Below, piece after piece: positions 18,201-24,211 of a DNA stretch of 36,596 bases. Position 1 is the first letter of the stretch. Every line of letters starts with the position of its first letter. The DNA is from an uncultured Chitinophaga sp. (GTDB lineage: Bacteria > Bacteroidota > Bacteroidia > Chitinophagales > Chitinophagaceae): positions 1 through 36,596 of the forward strand of contig NZ_CABHOU010000037.1 of assembly GCF_902168175.1 (NCBI RefSeq). The letters run 5' to 3'. A program made the translations under genes and the position numbers. The notes beneath the pieces are model-generated. The model worked only from the letters and a program-made list of their open reading frames with translations, did not search any database and was not told the origin of the DNA.

Positions 18201-18653
18201 GAAAGGTAAGGCCTCTCCCTTCGTATTTACGATTCTCCCGGTTACGGTGATCGTGCTGTCGGCCCTTCCGGCTTTAACGGTTTCCCTGGTTTTACCGGCA
18301 GGTCTTATGAAGATGGCGTTGTTCTCCGTAGTGTAATCTACCGCTTTACCTTTCAGGCAGAGGTCCAGCACATCCATTAACGGAGCCTCTTTTACATCGA
18401 TACTTACCGGTCCCAGGCCCTGTATAGTTTGCTCGTTACAGATAATAGAAATACCCGTTTGCCTCGAAATTTCAATAAATACTTTTTGAAGCGGTGCCCG
18501 TTTTACAGACAGGGTTACCTTTTGTCCAAACCCGCTGGCACACACGTGCAGGCAGGTTACTAATAATAAAAAAGCGGTCATTCTCATAACCCTGTAGATT
18601 TTGGCTGGCAGCCCCAATAGCCGGGGGGCTTCTCCCGTTAAGGTAAAAGTCAT
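15255..18653 (-). CDS. SusC/RagA-family TonB-dependent transporter with STN domain
   Basis: A 1132-residue outer-membrane TonB-dependent receptor. An export signal (MRMTAFLLLVTCLHVCASG, residues about 24-42) is preceded by a 23-residue extension usual in this genus. An STN (secretin/TonB short N-terminal) domain follows at about 60-113. A carboxypeptidase-regulatory-like Ig domain lies at about 137-215 (GRIVNTKGEALPFATI). A plug domain spans about 220-350 with the SusC signature LLKDASSTAVYGSRAANGVL. A long beta-barrel ends in VSVNVYF. The STN domain plus an adjacent FecR and ECF sigma factor indicates cell-surface signalling: substrate loading would be relayed through FecR to the sigma factor. 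The substrate is unknown. Confidence 0.95.
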   Translation of the reverse strand: MTFTLTGEAPRLLGLPAKIYRVMRMTAFLLLVTCLHVCASGFGQKVTLSVKRAPLQKVFIEISRQTGISIICNEQTIQGLGPVSIDVKEAPLMDVLDLCLKGKAVDYTTENNAIFIRPAGKTRETVKAGRADSTITVTGRIVNTKGEALPFATIIPKINGAKGTQTNENGVFVIKVPSESAILSITFVGFKPLEIKAWSSGVKTIVMEASARTIQDVEVRTGMFTRNKQTFTGAVASFSGQDLKQIGNNNIIQSLRTLDPSFIIAIDNLQGSNPNQLPKIEMRGKTSLTTTDVRDQFSSDPNQPLFILNGMETTLRQIMDLDMNRVKSITLLKDASSTAVYGSRAANGVLVVETIPPQPGQMSLAYTADMRWEIPDLHDYNMMNAAENLEFQRLAGMYIDGLGVNAIYLSQLYNQRLAAVKSGVNSYWLNVPLRNSFTNGHSLRVSGGSQEFQYGVSGSYRNQQGVMKGSGRNTWSGTVDLSYRHKKLNVTNQTYINGFDADESPYGSFSTFVRVNPYYQKRKEDGSVNKDKYLEVYRMPRGASDFRLDTIRVPNPLYNASLNPKNNTRSFNVQNNLSLLYDIAADWRISAGLQLTKGINHIVQFTPSANTAYDAAGVFEKGFYSSSRADLSGYQGNLMLTYRKVLNEVHSITGNIRGEIQEQKNTLESYAATGFPVGVEPNPAFAVGFITGTKPGYSEIVVRRVNALASLNYAYDNRYYADLNYRIDGSTSFGSENKYSPFWSAGLGWTISREQFLNDVRWIDLLRLRGNIGTSGNQALGSFASSSIYKYENNLSMFGQGLYLSQLGNPNLDWQNTRSISTGIDAALFGNRLMLTLNAYEKLSSPLITSASVPASTGVSVMPFNVGEMRTRGAEAILRFSPVYRQQDNIMWTLGYTGGIYKSKYEGFSNALKSLNEASQASSSLQRYIDGYSPDELWAVTSLGIDPATGKEVFRKKSGERTFIYDPQDIVPQGNGRPVIEGVFSSNLNIKGFLLGVNLRYSIGQYIFNNALYNKVENISKAALQNNQDKRALELRWKAVGDEAPFRGISITDVTPTSSRFVQRENYLSGESINAGYEFLPKYHPWLRQSRIKGLRINAYMNDIFRLSNIQAERGIDYPFSNALAVSVNVYF

Positions 18654-18724
18654 ACTTTTGGTTGATTTTGATAGTTTCAGAAAAAGTCTCGCAAGGACGT
18701 TTTACCGGGATATCAAAGTTGTTC

Positions 18725-18755
18725 CGGAAGTGTTCCCGCACTTCCGTTTTTTTTT
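18725..18755. promoter_or_regulatory. Palindrome with T-run upstream of susC; operator or plus-strand terminator
   Basis: CGGAAGTG (18725-18732) and CACTTCCG (18739-18746) are perfect 8-bp arms around TTCCCG. On the plus strand nine Ts follow (18747-18755), the form of an intrinsic terminator, but no plus-strand gene ends here. On the minus strand it lies 72 bp upstream of susC, just upstream of CAACTTTG (18714-18721), which differs by one base from the Bacteroidetes -7 box. The palindrome would then sit in the -33 region, as an operator would. Confidence 0.5.
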
Positions 18756-18801
18756 GACATCTGGTGTAGGCGGCATTAAGTCATATGTATATAGTTTGAT
18801 G

Positions 18802-19920
18802 TTACCTGGGCATTACGGTTAGCGTACGGCCTTCCAGTTTGAATTTTATTTTATCTCCTTCAAGCATTTTAAGCACTTCGGTAACAGGCAGGCTACGACT
18901 GGTGCGGCCGAAGAAGCGTTCTTTGAGCGGAGCATCTTTATACACCACCTCCACATCATACCATCTTTCCAGCTGGCGCATGATCACCGGTAATTCGGTA
19001 TCTGTGAATTCGAAGAAGCCTGTTGTCCAGGCGGTTACCTGTTCTACATCTGCCTCCTGCACTTGCGCCTGTGCAGCGCTGGCCGTAAATACAGCCTGGC
19101 GGCCGGGCCGAAGCAGGGTAAACACCCCGCCCCTGCTCACTCTTACGGCGCCTGTTACAAGTGTTGTACTAACCTGGTGTTCGTTGGCATAGGCCATGAT
19201 GTCGAAACTCGTACCCAGCACATCTACGGCCACATCGTTCACCAGTACTTTAAATGGTTGGTTTTGGTCCTTAGTTATTTCAAAATATCCCTGCCCCTGC
19301 AGTTCTACTACACGTTCCTTACCGTTAAATGCAACAGGGTAACGGAGCGACGAGGCAGAGTTTAACCAGGCATGACTGCCATCGGGTAACGTAACCTCGA
19401 ACTGGCCGCCACGGGGCACGGTGAGTGTGTTATAGCCTGTTTCCATGGAATGGTCGTAAACCAGTTGTCCGTTTTGCTGGCGTACGCCCTTGCCTATCAC
19501 CCGCCTGCCGGCACTGTCCAGCTCCACCACCGATCCGTCGGCCAATGTTAACAGGGCTTTGCTGCTGCCGGGTTTTACCACGGCCGCAACGTCCGGCTGC
19601 CTGTTGCTGTTAAGCGATGACCAATGGTAAATACCTGTGGCCAGACCAATGATCACTGCCGCTGCGGCTGCGTACTTCCACCATTGCATACGGCGCACTT
19701 TAGGCTGTGCCGTTTCCATGATCCGGCCAAACAATATATCACCACGGCTTCGGTCACTTAGCCCGGTAAACACATCGTCACGGAAGCCGGCGTCTATCAG
19801 TTGTTCCAGCTCACCCTGGTGTACGGGCGAACGCAGGAAGCCGTAAAGCGCATCACACTCTTGTTCCGTAAGCTCATTGGCCAGGTATTTTGCCAGTAAA
19901 TCTTCTAGTGTTGGTTGCAT
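18802..19920 (-). CDS. FecR-family anti-sigma factor
   Basis: A 372-residue membrane anti-sigma factor. The N-terminal cytoplasmic part (about 1-78) begins TLEDLLAKYLANELTEQECD and binds the sigma factor. A single transmembrane segment lies at about 81-101 (WWKYAAAAAVIIGLATGIYH). The periplasmic FecR domain (about 120-290) contains LTVPRGGQFEVTLPDGSHAW and GQGYFEITKD. The C-terminal DUF4974-like STN-type domain (about 300-372) is in TELPVIMRQLERWYDVEV. It would sense the STN domain of SusC. It is separated from the sigma gene by 181 bp and from susC by 148 bp, so each may also have its own promoter. Confidence 0.93.
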   Translation of the reverse strand: MQPTLEDLLAKYLANELTEQECDALYGFLRSPVHQGELEQLIDAGFRDDVFTGLSDRSRGDILFGRIMETAQPKVRRMQWWKYAAAAAVIIGLATGIYHWSSLNSNRQPDVAAVVKPGSSKALLTLADGSVVELDSAGRRVIGKGVRQQNGQLVYDHSMETGYNTLTVPRGGQFEVTLPDGSHAWLNSASSLRYPVAFNGKERVVELQGQGYFEITKDQNQPFKVLVNDVAVDVLGTSFDIMAYANEHQVSTTLVTGAVRVSRGGVFTLLRPGRQAVFTASAAQAQVQEADVEQVTAWTTGFFEFTDTELPVIMRQLERWYDVEVVYKDAPLKERFFGRTSRSLPVTEVLKMLEGDKIKFKLEGRTLTVMPR

Positions 19921-20101
19921 AAATTCTATTAACCGTTAAGGGACAAACAGGCCTTTCTGATCTTCCCGCTCCTTAAAGACGCAGGAAAAAGGGCCAGGTA
20001 TTAGTCCCTTTGAAAAAAAACTTTCAAGCCTTTTTCTTCCTCCCGGGGAAAAGATGAAAAAAGGATGTTGCGGTACAAGGATGAAGTAGTAACGGTGGAA
20101 T

Positions 20102-20710
20102 TTATTTGCTGATCACTGCGAGGACAAGCCACCAGAGCATGGTGCCTTTATCCGCATGTGCGGCCAGGTAGGCTTTGATAGTATGCAGCGCTTTGTTCAT
20201 ATGTACTTTTACGGTAGACACCGAAATACCTAACTGCTCCGAAATTTGCTGCTGCGAGAGGCCTTCTGTACGGCTAAGGATGTAAATACGCTGCTGCTGT
20301 GGTGGTAATATAGCAACCGCCTCGCTTATCAGCGCCTGCGATTCTTTTAACGACAACACCTCGTCGGGCACGGGCGTTTGTGCTGAAATATGTTGATGCA
20401 AATGTTCTTCGAGGGGAAGATGTATTACTTTTTTGCGGAGTGTGCTGATAATCTCATTACGGGCGCTGATGAAAAGATAAGCGTCGAACTTTTCCACGGC
20501 CGGCAGCTGTTCGCGTTTGCCCCATATTTTAATAAACACCTCCTGTACCACATCATCGGCAAGCGATGCGGATTTGGTATAGGCCAGTGCCATAGAGTAA
20601 ATCTTATCCCAATAGTGGTCGAAAACAGCTCTGAAAGCAATGCCATCCCCCTTTGCGATCGCCTCCAGCAATACCGGCTCATTATATGCACGACTTTCGT
20701 TGAGCGCCAA
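20102..20710 (-). CDS. ECF RNA polymerase sigma factor (FecI-like)
   Basis: A 202-residue sigma-70 family protein of the ECF type. Region 2 lies at about residues 24-95 (FRAVFDHYWDKIYSMALAYT, DDVVQEVFIKIWGKREQLPA). Region 4 lies at about 128-182 (LPPQQQRIYILSRTEGLSQQ, then the HTH QISEQLGISVSTVKVHM). The start is TTG at 20710; the frame closes at an in-frame TAA six codons upstream and the next ATG (residue 40) lies inside region 2, so a non-AUG start is required. The C-terminus ends in a hydrophobic stretch, GTMLWWLVLAVISK, seen in some Bacteroidetes sigma factors paired with FecR. It should activate the FecR/SusCD genes. Confidence 0.92.
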   Translation of the reverse strand: MALNESRAYNEPVLLEAIAKGDGIAFRAVFDHYWDKIYSMALAYTKSASLADDVVQEVFIKIWGKREQLPAVEKFDAYLFISARNEIISTLRKKVIHLPLEEHLHQHISAQTPVPDEVLSLKESQALISEAVAILPPQQQRIYILSRTEGLSQQQISEQLGISVSTVKVHMNKALHTIKAYLAAHADKGTMLWWLVLAVISK

Positions 20711-20810
20711 ACGTTTGCGATTTTGTTAAACTAGATTTTGCCTGCTTTCCCGATAAATATCAGGAATGGTTGATTTTGGTGTATCGGGGGTAAATATAAC
20801 AAACATAATT
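20711..20810. promoter_or_regulatory. Upstream region of the sigma factor gene
   Basis: A 100-bp AT-rich stretch. On the minus strand TATGTTTG (20807-20800) matches the TAnnTTTG box exactly, but no TTG lies at the expected -33 distance. It is a candidate promoter for the sigma gene with a leader of about 85 bases. Confidence 0.3.
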
Positions 20811-21002
20811 TTATAAAGCCTCGCGGGCTTCCATCAGCGCAAAACCTAACAGGTTTAAACCGCGCCATTTATACACGTCCACTATTGCAGGATTATCTTT
20901 CGCCAAACCCACGCCCCGGAAGAACAGGTATTTAGACGGGACGGTGTTATCGGCCCGGGCCTTTAACCAATTAATATCGTACAGCTGACAAAACCACAGA
21001 TG
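20811..21002 (-). pseudogene. C-terminal remnant of an unidentified protein
   Basis: The minus strand holds 63 codons open to a TAA at 20811, but with two adjacent stops (TAA, TGA) just upstream and no ATG or GTG near the beginning. The reading includes QLYDINWLKARADNTVPSKY and LFFRGVGLAKDNPAIVDVYK, then WRGLNLLGFALMEAREAL. The composition and codon use look like a real protein end. The final LNLLGFALMEAR weakly recalls the C-terminus of NADAR/YbiA-like proteins, but I am not confident. The front part appears lost, perhaps by a deletion that joined it to the promoter region of the following plus-strand gene. Confidence 0.4.
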
Positions 21003-21076
21003 TTATCATGATTAAATTCCCCTTCCTTCTCTGCCTGAAAGACGTTATTTTTAAATACAAATTAACCCTCCTAATC

Positions 21077-21718
21077 ATGAAACAACTCCTTTTCGCTTTA
21101 TCACTGCTCATCAGCCTTCCCGCTTTTGCTCAAACCGATTATGCCAGTTCCCAAACAGCCGGAGCGGTAAATCGTAAGTTAACACAGTCTGGTGGTGTAA
21201 TAGAAGTCGACGAACAGCCGGGCGTTGGTGTGGTATGGTTTGGAGACAAAACATTTAGTGAGGGTACCATTGAGTTTGATGTGAAAGGGAAAGATGTACT
21301 GCAAAAGAGTTTCGTGGGCGTGGCTTTCCATGGGCAGAACGACACCACTTATGATGCGGTCTATTTCCGGCCCTTTAACTTCAAGGCCACCGATGCGGTG
21401 CGGAAGAGCCATAGTGTACAATATATCTCCAACCCGAAACACGACTGGCCCGTTTTACGCCAGCAATTCCCCAATAAATACGAACAGGCGGTAGAGCCCG
21501 CGCCCGATCCTAACGACTGGTTCCATGTGCGGATAGAGGTGAAAGGGAAAGCAATTTCGGTGTTCGTGAACAACAGCACCATCCCCAGCCTGATCGTCAA
21601 TAAACTGAACGATCGTAAATCCGGTAAAATCGGTATGTGGGTTGGCCATGGCTCTGGTGCCAGTTGGCGAAAGATATTTATTACGGAACGTCCGGTTGCG
21701 GCATTTGCAGCCCTTTAA
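21077..21718 (+). CDS. Secreted DUF1080 / concanavalin-like fold protein
   Basis: A 213-residue exported protein with signal peptide MKQLLFALSLLISLPAFAQ. The mature part has the beta-sandwich pattern of the 3-keto-disaccharide hydrolase (DUF1080) and LamG-like group: FSEGTIEFDVKGKDVLQKSF, VGVAFHGQND, YDAVYFRPFNF, NDWFHVRIEVKGKAISVFVN, and the final KSGKIGMWVGHGSGASWRKI. The DUF1080 relationship is by pattern only and enzymatic activity is not demonstrated. The ATG at 21077 starts the signal peptide; an upstream in-frame ATG at 21008 adds 23 residues without family support. TATTTTTA at 21045-21052 may be its -7 box. Its stop codon abuts the stop of the convergent lipoprotein gene with no spacer. 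Confidence 0.75.
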   Translation: MKQLLFALSLLISLPAFAQTDYASSQTAGAVNRKLTQSGGVIEVDEQPGVGVVWFGDKTFSEGTIEFDVKGKDVLQKSFVGVAFHGQNDTTYDAVYFRPFNFKATDAVRKSHSVQYISNPKHDWPVLRQQFPNKYEQAVEPAPDPNDWFHVRIEVKGKAISVFVNNSTIPSLIVNKLNDRKSGKIGMWVGHGSGASWRKIFITERPVAAFAAL

Positions 21719-22141
21719 TCAATATCCCCATTTTATCAGCGTATCGTTCGGCAGGTCATATTCGTAAATCTCCATGGTGGCCGAATCGACATGCAGCCAC
21801 ATCATTGTATTAAAACGCGGGCTGCTCCCGTCGGGCTCCGTCACCGTAATACCGACAGGTGCCACAATGTATTGCTTATCCAGCCGGTCAATGTACCATT
21901 CCAGCTTACTGCTGTCGTTACGCGCCAAACTGAGCATTTCATTATCCGTTTTACCGATGTAATAAGCCATCACACTGTCAAGTCCGGCAAAACGCGCGGC
22001 CTCTTTATCAACAGGTTTTTCTTCGGATTTATCTACCGAAGCAGGCGGCAGGCTGTCTAAAGCGTTTGACTCGTGCCTCGCAGGTTGATGGCAGGCGCAC
22101 ATAGCCATCAGTATAAACAGGCACATCCATCGTTTCTTCAT
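21719..22141 (-). CDS. Small lipoprotein of unknown function
   Basis: A 140-residue protein with a lipoprotein signal peptide, MKKRWMCLFILMAMCACHQP, where the cysteine at residue 17 fits the lipobox. After a Pro/Lys/Glu-rich linker, the mature part is RFAGLDSVMAYYIGKTDNEM, SSKLEWYIDRLDKQYIVAPV and a beta-rich end. I recognise no family. The gene ends exactly where the DUF1080-like gene ends on the other strand, leaving no terminator between them. Confidence 0.65.
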   Translation of the reverse strand: MKKRWMCLFILMAMCACHQPARHESNALDSLPPASVDKSEEKPVDKEAARFAGLDSVMAYYIGKTDNEMLSLARNDSSKLEWYIDRLDKQYIVAPVGITVTEPDGSSPRFNTMMWLHVDSATMEIYEYDLPNDTLIKWGY

Positions 22142-22213
22142 AGTGTTCGCAAATTATAAAATTCATCGTATTTTCACTTCATGATTTACTTCCATCTTTC
22201 CAACACACCTCCA

Positions 22214-22334
22214 CCGGTTGTTTTGCAGGCAAAATAACCCGGGCGGCCTTTAGCCTCCTGCTGCCGGTACTGCCGGCCCGGTTGTTTGCGCCTGTGTCTC
22301 ACGCACATATCAGTCTTTTCAATTCAACAACCGG
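22214..22334. promoter_or_regulatory. Repeated elements upstream of the EamA transporter gene
   Basis: CCGGTTGTTTTGC (22214-22226) and CCGGTTGTTTGC (22278-22289) are near-identical direct repeats. AACAACCGG (22326-22334), the inverted form, ends 6 bp before the start codon. Overlapping the first is the perfect inverted repeat TTTTGC-AG-GCAAAA (22221-22234). This is a plausible multi-site operator region, judged by symmetry and position only. Confidence 0.4.
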
Positions 22335-22340
22335 ACATTA

Positions 22341-23204
22341 ATGACTAAATATATACTGATGGTATTCGCCGGCGCATGCAGCTTCGGGATACTGTCTACA
22401 TTCGTAAAAATCGCATATAGGCAGGGCTACACACCTGCCGAAATTGCCGTATCGCAGGCCTTTGTGGGCATGCTGGCTTTGTGGGGCATCACTTTACTGA
22501 CAGAAAGAAAAAAGTGGTTGCTCAGCTGGCGTAACATGTGGCCTTTACTACTTACCGGCGCCACTATTGGCATCACCACTTTCGTGTACTACCTGTCTGT
22601 CCACTACATTTCGGCATCACTGGCCATTGTCCTGCTGATGCAGTTCACCTGGATCAGCATCGTGCTGGAGCGGGTACTGTTTGGCATCAAAGCAGGGAAA
22701 GCCCTGTGGTGGTGTACGCTGGCGGTGTTAACCGGTACCGTAATGGCAGCTGGCATTAGCGGAGAAGCTTCTTTAACAGGTGTATTGCTGGCATTAGGAG
22801 CGTCTGTTTTATACGCCATCTACATCGTTGCCAATAGCCGCACCGACCAGCAAGTACCGTCGTTTCAACGCAGTGCCGTGATGATGACGGGCTCCACGCT
22901 TGGTATTTTCCTGGTAAATGCGCCACAACTGTCCACCAGTGTACATTACGACTGGCCACTACTGCCCTGGGCAGCCTTCCTGGCGTTGTTCGGAACAATT
23001 ATACCACCGGTGTTGTTCACGAAAGGTATTCCGCGCATCGGGGCGGGACTTAGCGCCATTATTATGACAGCCGAGTTACCGGTAGCGGTTATTTGCGCTC
23101 ACTTCGTACTGCACGAACCGGTAAGCTGGTTACAGGCTTCAGGTATCGTGGTGATGCTGGGCGCTATTGCGTTTATGCACTTACGCGCTGCGGGTGGTAA
23201 ATAA
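22341..23204 (+). CDS. EamA/DMT-superfamily transporter
   Basis: A 287-residue integral membrane protein with about ten hydrophobic helices in two EamA repeats (about residues 5-138 and 147-282). The first half opens ILMVFAGACSFGILSTFVKI. The second repeat starts LTGVLLALGASVLYAIYIVA and has the conserved GTIIPPVLFTKGIPRIGAGL, then ELPVAVICAHFVLHE. Members of the drug/metabolite transporter superfamily mostly export amino acids, nucleosides or other metabolites. The substrate cannot be told. It stands alone, with repeated elements upstream and a strong terminator downstream. Confidence 0.88.
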   Translation: MTKYILMVFAGACSFGILSTFVKIAYRQGYTPAEIAVSQAFVGMLALWGITLLTERKKWLLSWRNMWPLLLTGATIGITTFVYYLSVHYISASLAIVLLMQFTWISIVLERVLFGIKAGKALWWCTLAVLTGTVMAAGISGEASLTGVLLALGASVLYAIYIVANSRTDQQVPSFQRSAVMMTGSTLGIFLVNAPQLSTSVHYDWPLLPWAAFLALFGTIIPPVLFTKGIPRIGAGLSAIIMTAELPVAVICAHFVLHEPVSWLQASGIVVMLGAIAFMHLRAAGGK

Positions 23205-23209
23205 AAGAA

Positions 23210-23238
23210 AAGGGCCGGCTTTGTACGAGCCGGCCCTT
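23210..23238. terminator. Bidirectional intrinsic terminator
   Basis: AAGGGCCGGCT (23210-23220) pairs with AGCCGGCCCTT (23228-23238) around a 7-base loop. CTTCTTTTTTC follows on the plus strand and TTTCTTTTAT on the minus strand. It ends both the EamA gene and the minus-strand run finishing in the PorP/SprF gene. Confidence 0.9.
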
Positions 23239-23260
23239 CTTCTTTTTTCACATGTATGTC

Positions 23261-24190
23261 CTAATACAACTTACTTCTGAAAAGATCAACCGTTAACCCG
23301 ATCTCAAAATTACCATCGCTGTAATTCTTAAATCCGCCCGACTGCCACTGGTACATGGCTTGCAGCGTTACAATATGCTTAATACTGTAGCCCACGCCCG
23401 CGGTAAAGGCTTTGGAGGTGTGATAGAGTGCAAATACATTGGCCATGTTGTTGAACATGCTCACATTAGCACCCACATCAACAATACCGTTCCCTCCTTT
23501 TACCCCACGATAACAAACCTTGGGTTCGATGTAGTTGATCTGCATACCGGTGAGTATGCGGTAACTAACAGCAGAAAAGAAGGTGGCGCGCCCCGTAATT
23601 TCCTCATCATTATCCTTTAAAAAGCCGACCATACCCGGCAGTGCTGCCTGCACTGTTAGCTGGTGGCCGGTATAACTCATCCCAAAATCGCCTTCAAAGT
23701 AATTATCGCGCCTGTTAAACTGGCCAATCGACGGATCATCCGGATCACCATTTAGGCCTTTGGTATCGAGGCGATAAGTTTGCAGGGCGGCGGACAGGCC
23801 AAAATGCAGGGACTGGTCGCCACGATTATTTAAGGGGAGATGGTAAGCATACGTAAGCGCCACCCTTGTTCTGTCCAGCAGACCAGCGTGATCTTTATAC
23901 ACGCTAACACCGCCACCTATGCGTTTGCCGATATAGGCATCGGCAGTAAACGCCTTGGTTTCAGGCCCTTCCGGCATATCGTTCCACTGCCTGCGATAAG
24001 CCATGTTGAGGTGCAGGCCGGAATCGATGCCCGCCATAGCCGGATTTGCCAGGTACTGGTTCTGGAAAAATGAAGTGCCCAGTGGATCTGTAACGGCAAC
24101 CGTAGATCCAATGCTTTGTGCATGCAGATTTCCCGCAAACCCTACCAAACCTGTAACCAGCGCCACTTTATATAATATGCGATATATCAT
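23261..24190 (-). CDS. PorP/SprF-family type IX secretion outer membrane protein
   Basis: A 309-residue outer-membrane beta-barrel with signal peptide MIYRILYKVALVTGLVGFAG ending at HAQ. The first strand region FFQNQYLANPAMAGIDSGLH is the PorP/SprF hallmark, with YRRQWNDMPEGPETKAFTAD, GGGVSVYKDHAG and a C-terminal membrane strand ending in FEIGLTVDLFRSKLY. In Flavobacterium, SprF is needed for secretion of SprB, a cargo with the type B C-terminal domain. Here the gene follows the giant type B cargo gene by 21 bp, so it is most likely the dedicated partner for its export or surface attachment. Confidence 0.92.
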   Translation of the reverse strand: MIYRILYKVALVTGLVGFAGNLHAQSIGSTVAVTDPLGTSFFQNQYLANPAMAGIDSGLHLNMAYRRQWNDMPEGPETKAFTADAYIGKRIGGGVSVYKDHAGLLDRTRVALTYAYHLPLNNRGDQSLHFGLSAALQTYRLDTKGLNGDPDDPSIGQFNRRDNYFEGDFGMSYTGHQLTVQAALPGMVGFLKDNDEEITGRATFFSAVSYRILTGMQINYIEPKVCYRGVKGGNGIVDVGANVSMFNNMANVFALYHTSKAFTAGVGYSIKHIVTLQAMYQWQSGGFKNYSDGNFEIGLTVDLFRSKLY

Positions 24191-24211
24191 TGCTGTAACT
24201 TTAATGGTGAT

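Noticed and set aside
17590..18336. 248-codon plus-strand frame antisense to susC
   Set aside because: It is complementary to the conserved plug and STN region of SusC and has no family features.
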